18,820 nt of DNA from DAHUYF01 sp052143095 (GTDB taxonomy: Bacteria; Pseudomonadota; Alphaproteobacteria; ATCC43930; CGMCC-115725). A program made the position numbers and the translations under genes. The stretch spans positions 1-18,820 of the forward strand of contig JBKQTR010000390.1 of NCBI GenBank assembly GCA_052143095.1, given 5' to 3'. The notes under the pieces are model-generated. The model ran no database searches. It had not been told where the DNA came from and was given only the letters and a program-made list of their open reading frames with translations. Of this stretch, positions 1-6,963 are shown piece by piece. Within the stretch, counting starts at the first letter, position 1; each line of letters starts with the position of its first letter.

Positions 1-389
1 AGCAGCAGGAAGGCAAGGCACGACCAGGCCGACCAGCGGCCGAAGAGCACGCGGTTGAGCGTCGCCGCGCCGCCGGCGAGCAGGAAGAGCGTGAGCAGCA
101 CGAACGCCTTGCCGGCCCAGGCGAGCGGCAGCAGCCCGGCGAGCGGCGGCACGACGAGATCCATCGCCAGGTTGGGCAGCGGCCGCCAGGCGATCTCGTA
201 ATAGCGCTGCAGCGCCGGCGACTGCGCGAAATCAGCAAGAATGTGCATGCGCGCAAGATGGTTGGGGTAGTCGAACAGCGGCAAGGTGTCGCAGAGCAGC
301 ACCGGCAACGCCGCAGCGGCGAACAGCGCCGCGAACAGCAGCGCCGCCCGACGGAAGCCGGGGCGCGAGAGAGCAGCAGCGTCGCCCAT
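1..389 (-). CDS. N-terminal part of a multi-pass membrane protein (partial)
   Basis: The reverse strand reads without a stop from an ATG at 389 to the left edge, about 129 residues. A strong Shine-Dalgarno (GGAGGTGGAGG) lies directly before the ATG. The protein begins with a short basic stretch and a hydrophobic segment (about residues 15-32). A soluble loop with CDTLPLFDYPNHLARMHIL follows, then a second hydrophobic stretch at about residues 80-118. The 'DYPNHLARMHIL' loop after the first membrane segment resembles large uncharacterised bacterial integral membrane proteins, some of them glycosyltransferase-like, but no catalytic motif is visible in this piece. It is divergent from lptF across about 137 bp. 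The function is not assigned; the rest of the gene lies outside the window. Confidence 0.7.
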   Translation of the reverse strand, partial: MGDAAALSRPGFRRAALLFAALFAAAALPVLLCDTLPLFDYPNHLARMHILADFAQSPALQRYYEIAWRPLPNLAMDLVVPPLAGLLPLAWAGKAFVLLTLFLLAGGAATLNRVLFGRWSAWSCLAFLL

Positions 390-512
390 CCTCCACCTCC
401 CTTCCGCCTGCAGCCCGGCGCCGCAGAGTTCCACGCCGCGCCGGCCGCGGCAAGCACGGGATCGGCCGCCGGAAGGAGAAATCCGGGCTATCCTCCGCCA
501 ACCTGCCGCTTC

Positions 513-518
513 TATAAT
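513..518 (+). promoter_or_regulatory. Perfect -10 box (TATAAT) for lptF
   Basis: TATAAT lies 8 nt before the lptF ATG, so transcription should begin at about 524-527, at or next to the start codon. No good -35 is visible 16-18 bp upstream (about 490-495) and there is no Shine-Dalgarno before the ATG. Both points fit a leaderless or nearly leaderless message. The promoter call rests on the -10 match and its position. Confidence 0.45.
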
Positions 519-526
519 CGCCCGCC

Positions 527-1642
527 ATGAACGGGATTACCCGTTACATCCTGCGCCAGGCGCTGGCGATCATGCTGTTCGTCGCGGTGAGCTTCACCGC
601 GGCGGTTTGGCTCGTGCAGTCGCTGCGGCTCATCGACCTCATCGTCAACCGCGGGCTGTCGCTCGGCCTCTTTCTCTATCTCGCCATCCTGATCCTGCCG
701 CGCTTCATCGACGTCGTGCTGCCGATCGCGGTCTTCATCGCCATCCTCTTCACCTACAACCGCCTGATGTCGGAAAGCGAGCTCATCGTCATGCGCGCCA
801 CCGGCATGAGCCAGGCGGCGCTCGCCCGTCCCGCGCTCATCGCCGGCGCGCTGGGCTTCACGGTGCTGCTCTCGTTCTCGCTCTATTTCCTGCCGGCGGC
901 GAACCGGGCGTTCAAGGATCTGCAATTCGAGATCCGCAACCGCTTTGCCTCGGTGCTGCTGCAGGAGGGCATCTTCAACACGCTCTCCGAGAACCTCACC
1001 ATTTACGTGCGCGGGCGCAACACCAACGGCGAGCTGATCGGCCTGCTGATCCATGAGACGCGCGACCCGGATAAGCCGATCACCATCGTCGCCGAGCGCG
1101 GCACCTTCGTCGACACCGATACCGGGCCACGGGTGCTGATGGTGAATGGCAGCCGCCAGCAATACGACCGTACCACCGGCAAGCTGTCGGTGCTCACCTT
1201 CGAAAAGTACAGCCTCGATCTCTCCGCCTATCGCGACGCCGACGACTTCCGCGACCGCCAACCCGACGAGCTCTTCATGAACGAGCTGCTGTTCCGTCGC
1301 GCGCCGCCGGGCGACACCAGCCGGATCATCGAGGCGCATCTGCGGCTGATCAACCCGCTCACCGCCCTCGCCTTCTGCGCCATCCCGCTCGGCTGCCTGC
1401 TCACCGGAGAGTTCAACCGGCGCGGCCAGACGAAGCGGGTGCTGTTGGCGGTGCTGCTCGCCTTCCTGTTCGAGACGCTCGATATCGGTTTCAAGAACCT
1501 CGCCGGCCGCAGCACGATGGCGGTGCCGTTCCTCTATCTTAACGTGTTGGCGCCGATCATGGTCACCCTCTGGCTGCTGTGGCGCGACAGCCGCGAGGCG
1601 CCGCCGCGCTACTTCGCGGCCGCGCCCACCCCGGCGGAATAG
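527..1642 (+). CDS. lptF: LPS export ABC transporter permease LptF
   Basis: This 371-residue protein matches the YjgP/YjgQ (LptF/LptG) permease family in length and layout. Two membrane segments lie near the N-terminus (about residues 12-35 and 45-75). They are followed by the family signature around LMSESELIVMRATGMSQ (about residues 83-99) and a third membrane segment. A large periplasmic beta-jellyroll region comes next (about 125-265), then three C-terminal membrane segments (about 280-350). LptF pairs with LptG and the ATPase LptB in the inner membrane to extract lipopolysaccharide and feed it to LptC-LptA-LptD. LptF is preferred over LptG because of its first position before surA and because it starts NGITRYILRQ. 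The partner lptG, normally adjacent, is absent. The ATG at 527 has no ribosome binding site but sits just after a TATAAT. Confidence 0.92.
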   Translation: MNGITRYILRQALAIMLFVAVSFTAAVWLVQSLRLIDLIVNRGLSLGLFLYLAILILPRFIDVVLPIAVFIAILFTYNRLMSESELIVMRATGMSQAALARPALIAGALGFTVLLSFSLYFLPAANRAFKDLQFEIRNRFASVLLQEGIFNTLSENLTIYVRGRNTNGELIGLLIHETRDPDKPITIVAERGTFVDTDTGPRVLMVNGSRQQYDRTTGKLSVLTFEKYSLDLSAYRDADDFRDRQPDELFMNELLFRRAPPGDTSRIIEAHLRLINPLTALAFCAIPLGCLLTGEFNRRGQTKRVLLAVLLAFLFETLDIGFKNLAGRSTMAVPFLYLNVLAPIMVTLWLLWRDSREAPPRYFAAAPTPAE

Positions 1643-1649
1643 ATCGGGG

Positions 1650-1667
1650 CCCCGGTTCCAGCCGGGG
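1650..1667 (+). other. Small GC hairpin after lptF
   Basis: A perfect 6-bp stem (CCCCGG / CCGGGG) with a 6-nt loop begins 7 nt after the lptF stop. No T-run follows, so it is not a convincing intrinsic terminator. The 108 bp between lptF and surA otherwise contain only GC-rich sequence with a second self-complementary GGGGCCCC stretch near 1716-1723, and no gene. Confidence 0.35.
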
Positions 1668-1750
1668 GAGGACAGACGAGGCCGGCCGGTGTATGGTGAG
1701 GCCGGTCGCGGGGCGCGGGGCCCCGCCGCAGCCGCGGTTTGCCAGTGCCG

Positions 1751-3004
1751 ATGAGATCGCTTCCGGTCCTTTGCCTTTGCCTGCTTTTGCTCTGCGCCGC
1801 CGGCGCTTCGGCGCAGGAAACCCGCATCGCGGCGCTGGTCAATGACGACGTGGTCTCGCTCAACGATCTCACGGCGCGGGTGACGCTGCTGGTGCGCTCC
1901 TCCGGCATGCAGGACAACGACCAGACGCGCGAGCGCATCTCCTCCCAGGTGCTGCGCAGCCTGATCGACGAGCGGCTGCAGATGCAGGAGGCCAAGCGCC
2001 TCAAGGTCACCGTCTCGCAGGAGGAGATCAACCAGGCCCTGGAGCGCCTCGAGCAGCAGAACCATATGCCGAAAGGCTCGCTCGACGAGTTCCTGACCAA
2101 GGCGGGCATCGCGAAACCCTCGCTCACCGATCAGGTCACCGCGTCGCTCACCTGGTCGAAGCTGGTGCGCAATCGGCTGCTGCAGGAGGTGCAGATTTCC
2201 GACGAGGAGGTCACCGAGGCGCTGGGGCGTCTGAAGGCGCAAGCCGACCTGCCGCAGGACCGGGTGGCGGAAATCTTCCTCGCCGTCGACAACCCGACCC
2301 AGGAGCCCGATGTCAAGCGGCTCGCCGACCGGCTGATCGAGCAGATCCGCAGCGGCGTCAAGTTCGACGCCGTCGCCCGCCAGTTCTCGCAGTCGCCGAC
2401 GGCCGCGGTCGGCGGCGATCTCGGCTACGTGACCGAGACCCAGCTTCAGCCGGAGATCGCCGACACGCTCAAGAAGATGAACCCCGGCGAAATGTCCTAT
2501 CCGCTGCACACCGGGACCGGCTACTACCTGCTCTATCTGCTCGATCGCAAGACGCTGAGCGCGCCCAACCCCGCCGACACCCAGCTGTCGCTGGTCGAGG
2601 TCGTGCTGCCGGTGTCGAGCACCTCGCCGACGGACGAGCAGCAGCGCGTGGCGCTGCGCGCGCAGCAGGTCAGCGCGTCGGTGAAGAGTTGCGGCGAGCT
2701 GGCGAAGATCGGCCGCGACGAGGCGCCGCAGACCTCGCGCGAGATCCCGGAGATCAAGGCGGCCGAGCTGCCGGCGACGGTGCGGCAGACGGTGCTCGGC
2801 CTCGGCGTCGCCACAGCGAGCAAGCCGCTGCCGGTCGAGGGCGGCCTCGCCGTCATCATGATATGCCAGCGCAAGGACCCGCCGGGCGGCCTGCCGACGC
2901 GGGAGGAAATATCCGACTCGCTGGCGCGCGAGCGCCTTGACGCGCTGGCGCGGCGCTATCTGCGCGACCTGCGCCGCGGCGCCTACGTGGACATCCGCGG
3001 ATGA
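1751..3004 (+). CDS. surA: Periplasmic chaperone / peptidyl-prolyl isomerase SurA
   Basis: This is a periplasmic folding factor for outer-membrane proteins. The ATG at 1751 gives 417 residues beginning with a clear Sec signal peptide (MRSLPVLCLCLLLLCAAGASA, cleavage after ASA before QETRIA). TTG at 1739 and GTG at 1745 are alternative starts in the same frame. The SurA N-terminal chaperone domain follows: IAALVNDDVVSLNDL, then LRSLIDERLQMQEAKRL at about residues 70-86. A parvulin-type rotamase domain spans about 170-275 (VAEIFLAVDN, FSQSPTAAVGGDLGYV, MSYPLHTGTGYYLLYLLD). The C-terminal part (about 285-400) looks like a second, degenerate rotamase repeat with a conserved-looking Cys pair. The gene overlaps pdxA by ATGA, as in the common surA-pdxA-rsmA operon. 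No strong ribosome binding site precedes it. Confidence 0.9.
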   Translation: MRSLPVLCLCLLLLCAAGASAQETRIAALVNDDVVSLNDLTARVTLLVRSSGMQDNDQTRERISSQVLRSLIDERLQMQEAKRLKVTVSQEEINQALERLEQQNHMPKGSLDEFLTKAGIAKPSLTDQVTASLTWSKLVRNRLLQEVQISDEEVTEALGRLKAQADLPQDRVAEIFLAVDNPTQEPDVKRLADRLIEQIRSGVKFDAVARQFSQSPTAAVGGDLGYVTETQLQPEIADTLKKMNPGEMSYPLHTGTGYYLLYLLDRKTLSAPNPADTQLSLVEVVLPVSSTSPTDEQQRVALRAQQVSASVKSCGELAKIGRDEAPQTSREIPEIKAAELPATVRQTVLGLGVATASKPLPVEGGLAVIMICQRKDPPGGLPTREEISDSLARERLDALARRYLRDLRRGAYVDIRG

Positions 3005-3999
3005 GCACGCCGCTCGCGCTCACCATGGGTGAGCCGGCGGGAATCGGTGGCGAGGTCGCGCTCCAGGCCTGGTTGCGGCGCGGCGAGGCGGGCGTGCCGC
3101 CCTTCTTCATCATCGACGATCCCGCGCGGCTCGAGCGCCTCGCCGCGGATCTCGGCTGGCGTGTGACCCTGCGCCGCCTCGACACGCCGGAGCAGGCGGG
3201 CGCCGCCTTCGCCGAGGCGCTGCCGGTGCTGCCGCTCGTGCTGCCGCGGCCGGTGGCGGCCGGCCGGCCCGATCCCGCCAATGCATCTGCCGTGATCGAG
3301 GCCATCGCCGCCGGCGCCGCGCTGGCGGCGACAACCCGCGCCGGCGCGCTGGTCACCAACCCGATCCAGAAGGAAGCGCTCTACGCCGCAGGGTTCCGCC
3401 ATCCCGGCCATACCGAGTTCCTCGCCGAGCTCGCCGGCGGCGCCGCGCCAGCAATGATGCTGGCCTGCCCGGAGCTGCGCGTCGTGCTCGTCACCATCCA
3501 CCAGCCACTGCGCGAGGCGCTGGCGGCGCTCAGTGTCGAGCGCATCGTCGCCACCGGGCGCATCGCCGCCGCCGGGCTCGCGCGCGATTTCGGCATCGCC
3601 CGCCCGCGTCTCGCAGTGGCGGGGCTCAACCCGCATGCCGGCGAGCACGGCGCGCTCGGCCGCGAGGAGATCGACATCATCGCGCCGGCCGTCGCCGAGC
3701 TGCGCGCGCTCGGCATCGATGCGGTCGGCCCCGCGCCCGCCGACACGCTGTTTCACGCCGCGGCGCGGCGGCGCTACGACGCCGCGCTGTGCATGTATCA
3801 CGACCAGGCGCTGATCCCGCTCAAGACCATCGATTTCGCCGGCGGCGTCAACGTCACGCTCGGCCTGCCTTTCATCCGCACCTCGCCCGACCACGGCACG
3901 GCGCTCGACATCGCCGGCACGGGCAAGGCCGATCCGACGAGCCTGATCGCGGCGCTGAAGCTGGCCGGCGACATGGCGGCGCGGCGCGCCGCAGCCTGA
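3001..3999 (+). CDS. pdxA: 4-hydroxythreonine-4-phosphate dehydrogenase PdxA
   Basis: PdxA carries out the NAD-dependent oxidation of 4-phosphohydroxy-L-threonine in the DXP-dependent pathway to pyridoxal 5'-phosphate. The 332 residues carry the whole family pattern: LTMGEPAGIGGEVAL at the N-terminus, VTNPIQKEALYAAGFRHPGH around 118-137, and the three metal-site histidines in IHQPLREA, NPHAGEHG and MYHDQALIPLK. The C-terminal signature is GGVNVTLGLPFIRTSPDHG. The N-terminal motif has Glu where GDPAGIG is more common, a conservative change. The ATG overlaps the surA stop, indicating translational coupling, and rsmA starts 8 nt after the pdxA stop. Confidence 0.95.
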   Translation: MSTPLALTMGEPAGIGGEVALQAWLRRGEAGVPPFFIIDDPARLERLAADLGWRVTLRRLDTPEQAGAAFAEALPVLPLVLPRPVAAGRPDPANASAVIEAIAAGAALAATTRAGALVTNPIQKEALYAAGFRHPGHTEFLAELAGGAAPAMMLACPELRVVLVTIHQPLREALAALSVERIVATGRIAAAGLARDFGIARPRLAVAGLNPHAGEHGALGREEIDIIAPAVAELRALGIDAVGPAPADTLFHAAARRRYDAALCMYHDQALIPLKTIDFAGGVNVTLGLPFIRTSPDHGTALDIAGTGKADPTSLIAALKLAGDMAARRAAA

Positions 4000-4007
4000 G
4001 CGCCGGC

Positions 4008-4859
4008 ATGGCCGCGCCGGCGCTGCCGCCGCTGCGCGAGGTGATCGCGCGGCACGGGCTGGCGGCGCGCAAATCGCTCGGGCAGAATTTCCTGCTCGAC
4101 CTCAACCTCACCGCGCGCATCGCCCGCGCCGCGGCACCGCTCGAGCGGGTCAACGTGATCGAGATCGGCCCCGGCCCGGGCGGCCTCACCCGCGCCCTGC
4201 TGCTCGCCGGAGCGGGCCACGTCACCGCCATCGAGCGTGATCCTCGCTGCGTCGCGGCGCTGGCCGAGCTTGCCGAGGCGTTTCCCGGCCGCCTCAGCAT
4301 CGTCGCCGGCGACGCTCTCGAGATCGACCCCGCAACGCTGGCGCCGGCGCCGCGCAAGATCGTCGCCAACCTGCCGTACAACATCGCAACGCCGCTGCTG
4401 CTCGGCTGGCTCGGTACCGCCACCGCTTACGAGAGCCTGACGCTCATGTTCCAAAAGGAGGTGGCGCAGCGGCTCGCCGCCACGCCGCGCTCCAAGGCGT
4501 ATGGGCGGCTCTCGGTCATGACGCAGTGGCTGTGCGAGGTGCGCGCGCTCTTCGACATCCCGGCGAAGGCATTCGTGCCGCCGCCCAAGGTGACCTCGAG
4601 CGTGCTGCGCCTGACGCCGCGCGCCGCACCGCTCGCCCCCTGCCGCCGCGACGATCTCGAGCGCGTGCTAGCCGCCGGCTTCGGCCAGCGCCGCAAGATG
4701 CTGCGCCAGAGCCTGAAATCGCTCGGCATCGACGCCGAGGCGCTGCTGGCGGCGGCGGGAGCGTCGCCGACCGCGCGGGCCGAGGAGCTGGGGGTCGAAG
4801 AGTTCTGCGCGCTGGCGCGGGCCTACCGCGCGCTCAGCCGCCGCTCCGCAGCCGATTGA
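4008..4859 (+). CDS. rsmA: 16S rRNA (adenine(1518)-N6/adenine(1519)-N6)-dimethyltransferase RsmA (KsgA)
   Basis: RsmA dimethylates the two adjacent adenosines in the 3' terminal hairpin of 16S rRNA late in 30S assembly. The ATG at 4008, 8 nt after pdxA, gives 283 residues, near the family norm. An upstream in-frame extension reads through pdxA and is not real. Motifs in order are KSLGQNFLLD (about 18-27), the SAM-binding loop VIEIGPGPGGLTRALL (about 49-64), the acidic AIERD segment, and the catalytic NLPYNIATPLL (about 121-131). FVPPPKVTSSVLRL comes next, and then the C-terminal RRKMLRQSLK. Its 3' end overlaps that of gmk, which is on the other strand, by 26 bp. No ribosome binding site is evident, so coupling to pdxA is likely. 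Confidence 0.95.
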   Translation: MAAPALPPLREVIARHGLAARKSLGQNFLLDLNLTARIARAAAPLERVNVIEIGPGPGGLTRALLLAGAGHVTAIERDPRCVAALAELAEAFPGRLSIVAGDALEIDPATLAPAPRKIVANLPYNIATPLLLGWLGTATAYESLTLMFQKEVAQRLAATPRSKAYGRLSVMTQWLCEVRALFDIPAKAFVPPPKVTSSVLRLTPRAAPLAPCRRDDLERVLAAGFGQRRKMLRQSLKSLGIDAEALLAAAGASPTARAEELGVEEFCALARAYRALSRRSAAD

Positions 4860-5478
4860 CGAACTCCGCGAGCCCGATCTGCCGGTCCCGCTTGACGCGT
4901 TCGGCGGCGACGATCGCCTGCACGCGCCGCACGCTCGCTTCGAGGTCGTTGTTGTGGTTGACCACGACATAGTCGTATTCCGGCCAATGGCTCATCTCGT
5001 CCGTCGATTTGGCCATGCGCGCCCGCACCACTTCGGCGCTGTCCTGGGCGCGCGTCCGCAGCCTCTCCTCGAGCGCGGCCATGCTCGGCGGCAGGACGAA
5101 GACGGAGACGAGATCGCCGCGCACGCTCGCTTTGAGCTGCTGCGTCCCCTGCCAGTCGATGTCGCTGACGATGTCGCCGCCGGCGCTCAGCACCGCCTCG
5201 ACCGGCGCGCGCGGCGTGCCGTAGCAATTGCCGAAGACGGTGGCGTGCTCGAGCAGGTCGCCCTTGGCCACCATCTCGTCGAAGCGCTCGCGGCTGATGA
5301 AATGGTAGTGCTGGCCGTCGACCTCGTTGACGCGCTTCGGCCGCGTCGTGACCGAGACCGAGATGCGCAGATTGGCGTCGCGCGCGACGAGCTCGCGGGT
5401 GATGGTGGTCTTGCCCGCGCCTGAGGGCGAGGACAGGACCAGCAGGATGCCGCGCCGCGCGATCTCCGCCGCGCTCAT
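4834..5478 (-). CDS. gmk: Guanylate kinase
   Basis: Guanylate kinase converts GMP and ATP to GDP and ADP, needed for GTP and dGTP supply and for recycling cGMP. The 214 residues are the usual length. The P-loop SSPSGAGKTTITREL is at about residues 16-30. The GMP-binding segment SVSVTTRPKRVNEVDGQHYHF is at about 40-60, followed by the ERFDEMVAKGDLLEHATVFGNCYGTP region. Further on are DIDWQGTQQLK and a C-terminal YDYVVVNHNNDLEASVRRVQAIV. It begins 9 nt after the yicC stop, so both are probably on one transcript. Its last codons overlap the end of the convergent rsmA. Confidence 0.96.
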   Translation of the reverse strand: MSAAEIARRGILLVLSSPSGAGKTTITRELVARDANLRISVSVTTRPKRVNEVDGQHYHFISRERFDEMVAKGDLLEHATVFGNCYGTPRAPVEAVLSAGGDIVSDIDWQGTQQLKASVRGDLVSVFVLPPSMAALEERLRTRAQDSAEVVRARMAKSTDEMSHWPEYDYVVVNHNNDLEASVRRVQAIVAAERVKRDRQIGLAEFVNRLRSGG

Positions 5479-5487
5479 CGCCCGGGC

Positions 5488-6375
5488 CTATTCAAGGTTC
5501 TGCTCCTGCTCGCGCAGCTGCTCGATCGCCGCCTTCAAGGCGAGACCGACGCGCGTCAGCGCGACATCGGCCGATTTCGAGCACAGCGTGTTGGCCTCGC
5601 GGTTGAACTCCTGGCAGAGGAAATCGAACCGCCGGCCGACCGCGCCGCCCTCGGCGAGCAGCTCCTGGGCCGCGACGATATGCGCGGAAAGCCGGTCGAG
5701 CTCCTCGCGGATATCGCCCTTGGCAACCAGCAGCGCCACCTCCTGCGCCAGCCGCTCCGGCGACAGCGCCGGTGAGGCGTCGAGGAGCTCGGCCATCATC
5801 TCGGCGAGCCGCGCCTTGAGCGCCTGCGGCTGGGCGGCAGCGCTGTCCTCGGCCGCCGCCACGAGCTGGGCGATTTCCGCGAGCCGCGCCTCCAGTGCCG
5901 GGATCAGCCGCTCGCCCTCGGCGGCGCGGGCGGCGGCGAGCGCCCGGAGCGCCGTATCGAAGCTCTGCAGCAAGCCCGCCTGCCGCCGCTCGCGGCGCGC
6001 CTCGTCCTCGGTCTCCTCGCCGCTCTCGAGCACGCCGCGCAAGCCGAGCAGGCCGTCGGCCCTTGGCGGCGCCGCCTTGCCCTGGGCGACGAGCTCCTGT
6101 GCCAGCGCCACCACCAGCGCCAACGCCTCGCGGTTGACCCGCAAGCCGCCGCCGGCAGCCGCCCTGATCAGGCCCAGCGTCACCGACACGGCGCCGCGCT
6201 TCAGCCGCTGCGCGATGCCGGTGCGCAGCGGCAGCTCCAGCGCCTCGAAGCCCGGCGGCAGGCGGAACCGCAGGTCGAGCGACTTGCTGTTGACGCTCTT
6301 GACCTCCCAGGTCCAGGAGACCCCGTCCTCGTGCCCATCGGCACGGGCAAATCCGGTCATGCTGGAGACGGTCAC
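5488..6375 (-). CDS. yicC: YicC-family endoribonuclease
   Basis: The 295-residue protein has the family N-terminus SSMTGFARADG and the diagnostic C-terminal DUF1732 pattern: DIREELDRLSAHIVAAQELL, GRRFDFLCQEFNREANTLCSK, and a final EQLREQEQNLE. YicC/YloC proteins are oligomeric endoribonucleases that affect stationary-phase survival and small-RNA turnover. A GTG start at 6375 is chosen because it preserves the usual few residues before SMTGF; the only other candidate is the ATG at 6360. A GAGGGG lies about 12 nt before the GTG. The middle third (about 100-210) is Ala/Glu/Arg-rich and probably coiled coil. It sits directly upstream of gmk, the standard pairing. Confidence 0.92.
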   Translation of the reverse strand: MTVSSMTGFARADGHEDGVSWTWEVKSVNSKSLDLRFRLPPGFEALELPLRTGIAQRLKRGAVSVTLGLIRAAAGGGLRVNREALALVVALAQELVAQGKAAPPRADGLLGLRGVLESGEETEDEARRERRQAGLLQSFDTALRALAAARAAEGERLIPALEARLAEIAQLVAAAEDSAAAQPQALKARLAEMMAELLDASPALSPERLAQEVALLVAKGDIREELDRLSAHIVAAQELLAEGGAVGRRFDFLCQEFNREANTLCSKSADVALTRVGLALKAAIEQLREQEQNLE

Positions 6376-6407
6376 GCGCGCACACCCCTCGACGAGCAGG
6401 TCAAGGG

Positions 6408-6436
6408 TTTATAGCCTTGGCGGCAGCGCGCAACAA
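6408..6436 (-). promoter_or_regulatory. Sigma70-type promoter for yicC-gmk
   Basis: On the reverse strand TTGTTG (6436-6431) and TATAAA (6413-6408) are separated by 17 bp. Transcription would start near 6401, leaving about 25 nt before the GTG start of yicC. The -10 matches the consensus at five of six positions; the -35 matches only its TTG. Confidence 0.5.
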
Positions 6437-6517
6437 CAAAGCGGACGACACGCCATGGCGCCCTGCCCTGGCGGCTCAGCGACGGGCTGACGCGGGGGCG
6501 ACTATCGCCGGGTCGGA

Positions 6518-6531
6518 TTGACCTGGATCAT
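6518..6531 (+). promoter_or_regulatory. FNR/FixK-like binding site upstream of the 101-residue gene
   Basis: TTGAC-CTGG-ATCAT matches the FNR/FixK/Anr palindrome TTGAT-N4-ATCAA at 8 of 10 positions. Its centre (6524.5) would place a class II transcription start near 6566. That is 22 nt before the ATG at 6588 and just ahead of the ribosome binding site, which is the expected geometry. The score alone is not rare by chance; the spacing and the second site at 8989 support it. Confidence 0.5.
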
Positions 6532-6587
6532 AGCCATCACGGTCGGAGCGATGGAGTCTTGGCGCAAGGGTTTGAGGAGGTCTTGCC

Positions 6588-6893
6588 ATGCTGACGCTGG
6601 AAGACTGTATCGCGCTCAGCGACCTCACACTTGAAGAGATCAACGCGATCGCCGAGCACGAACACCTGCCGGAGACCATCGCCGCCGAGCTCGGGTGCTA
6701 CCTCGTACATTGCCCCGACGGACGGCGCGCGATTGACGCTATGATATGCGACGACATCGCGGCGGCACGCAGCCGGGCGGACTTCCGCCACGCCGCGGAA
6801 CTCAAGATCGTGCTGCAGCATTTCGTCGAGCACTGCCGCCGCAACCCGGCGCTTTGCGGTGGATGGAACGGGCCGGCGGGTAGCCGGCCGTAG
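6588..6893 (+). CDS. Small conserved-looking protein of unknown function
   Basis: This is a 101-residue open frame with an excellent Shine-Dalgarno (GAGGAGG, 7 nt before the ATG). The first 85 residues look like a real, mostly helical acidic protein: LTLEEINAIAEHEHLPETIA, CYLVHCPDGRRAIDAMICDD, and then AELKIVLQHFVEHC. From memory, similar 'MLTLEDC..L..LT..EI.AIAEHEH' proteins of unassigned function occur in rhizobia and related alphaproteobacteria; I cannot verify this here. It has three or four Cys and several His (EHEH, VEHC), so metal or redox binding is conceivable but unproven. The last 15 residues (CGGWNGPAGSRP) look unstructured. The gene stands alone, convergent to phaC, with a FNR-like site 57 nt upstream and a terminator-like hairpin downstream. 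Confidence 0.75.
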   Translation: MLTLEDCIALSDLTLEEINAIAEHEHLPETIAAELGCYLVHCPDGRRAIDAMICDDIAAARSRADFRHAAELKIVLQHFVEHCRRNPALCGGWNGPAGSRP

Positions 6894-6934
6894 AAAGACG
6901 CCTGGGGGTCCGGAGCCGCGCATCTCTCGGGGCG

Positions 6935-6963
6935 GGCGTGCGGTGTTGCGCGCGCCTATTTTT
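6935..6963 (+). terminator. Intrinsic terminator after the small gene
   Basis: A 7-bp stem with one G-U pair (GGCGTGC / GCGCGCC) and an 8-nt loop is followed by TATTTTT. It lies 42 nt after the small-gene stop, and its T-run covers the phaC stop codon on the opposite strand. Confidence 0.45.

Noticed and set aside
1716..1727. GCGGGGCCCCGC palindrome before surA, considered as an operator
   Set aside because: Such self-complementary GC runs are common in this composition, and there is no second copy with regulator-like spacing.
512..2509. A 665-codon open frame on the reverse strand opposite lptF and surA
   Set aside because: It spans two well-identified genes and their gap, is made of His/Arg/Glu-rich low-complexity sequence typical of antisense reading in GC-rich DNA, and has no family motif.
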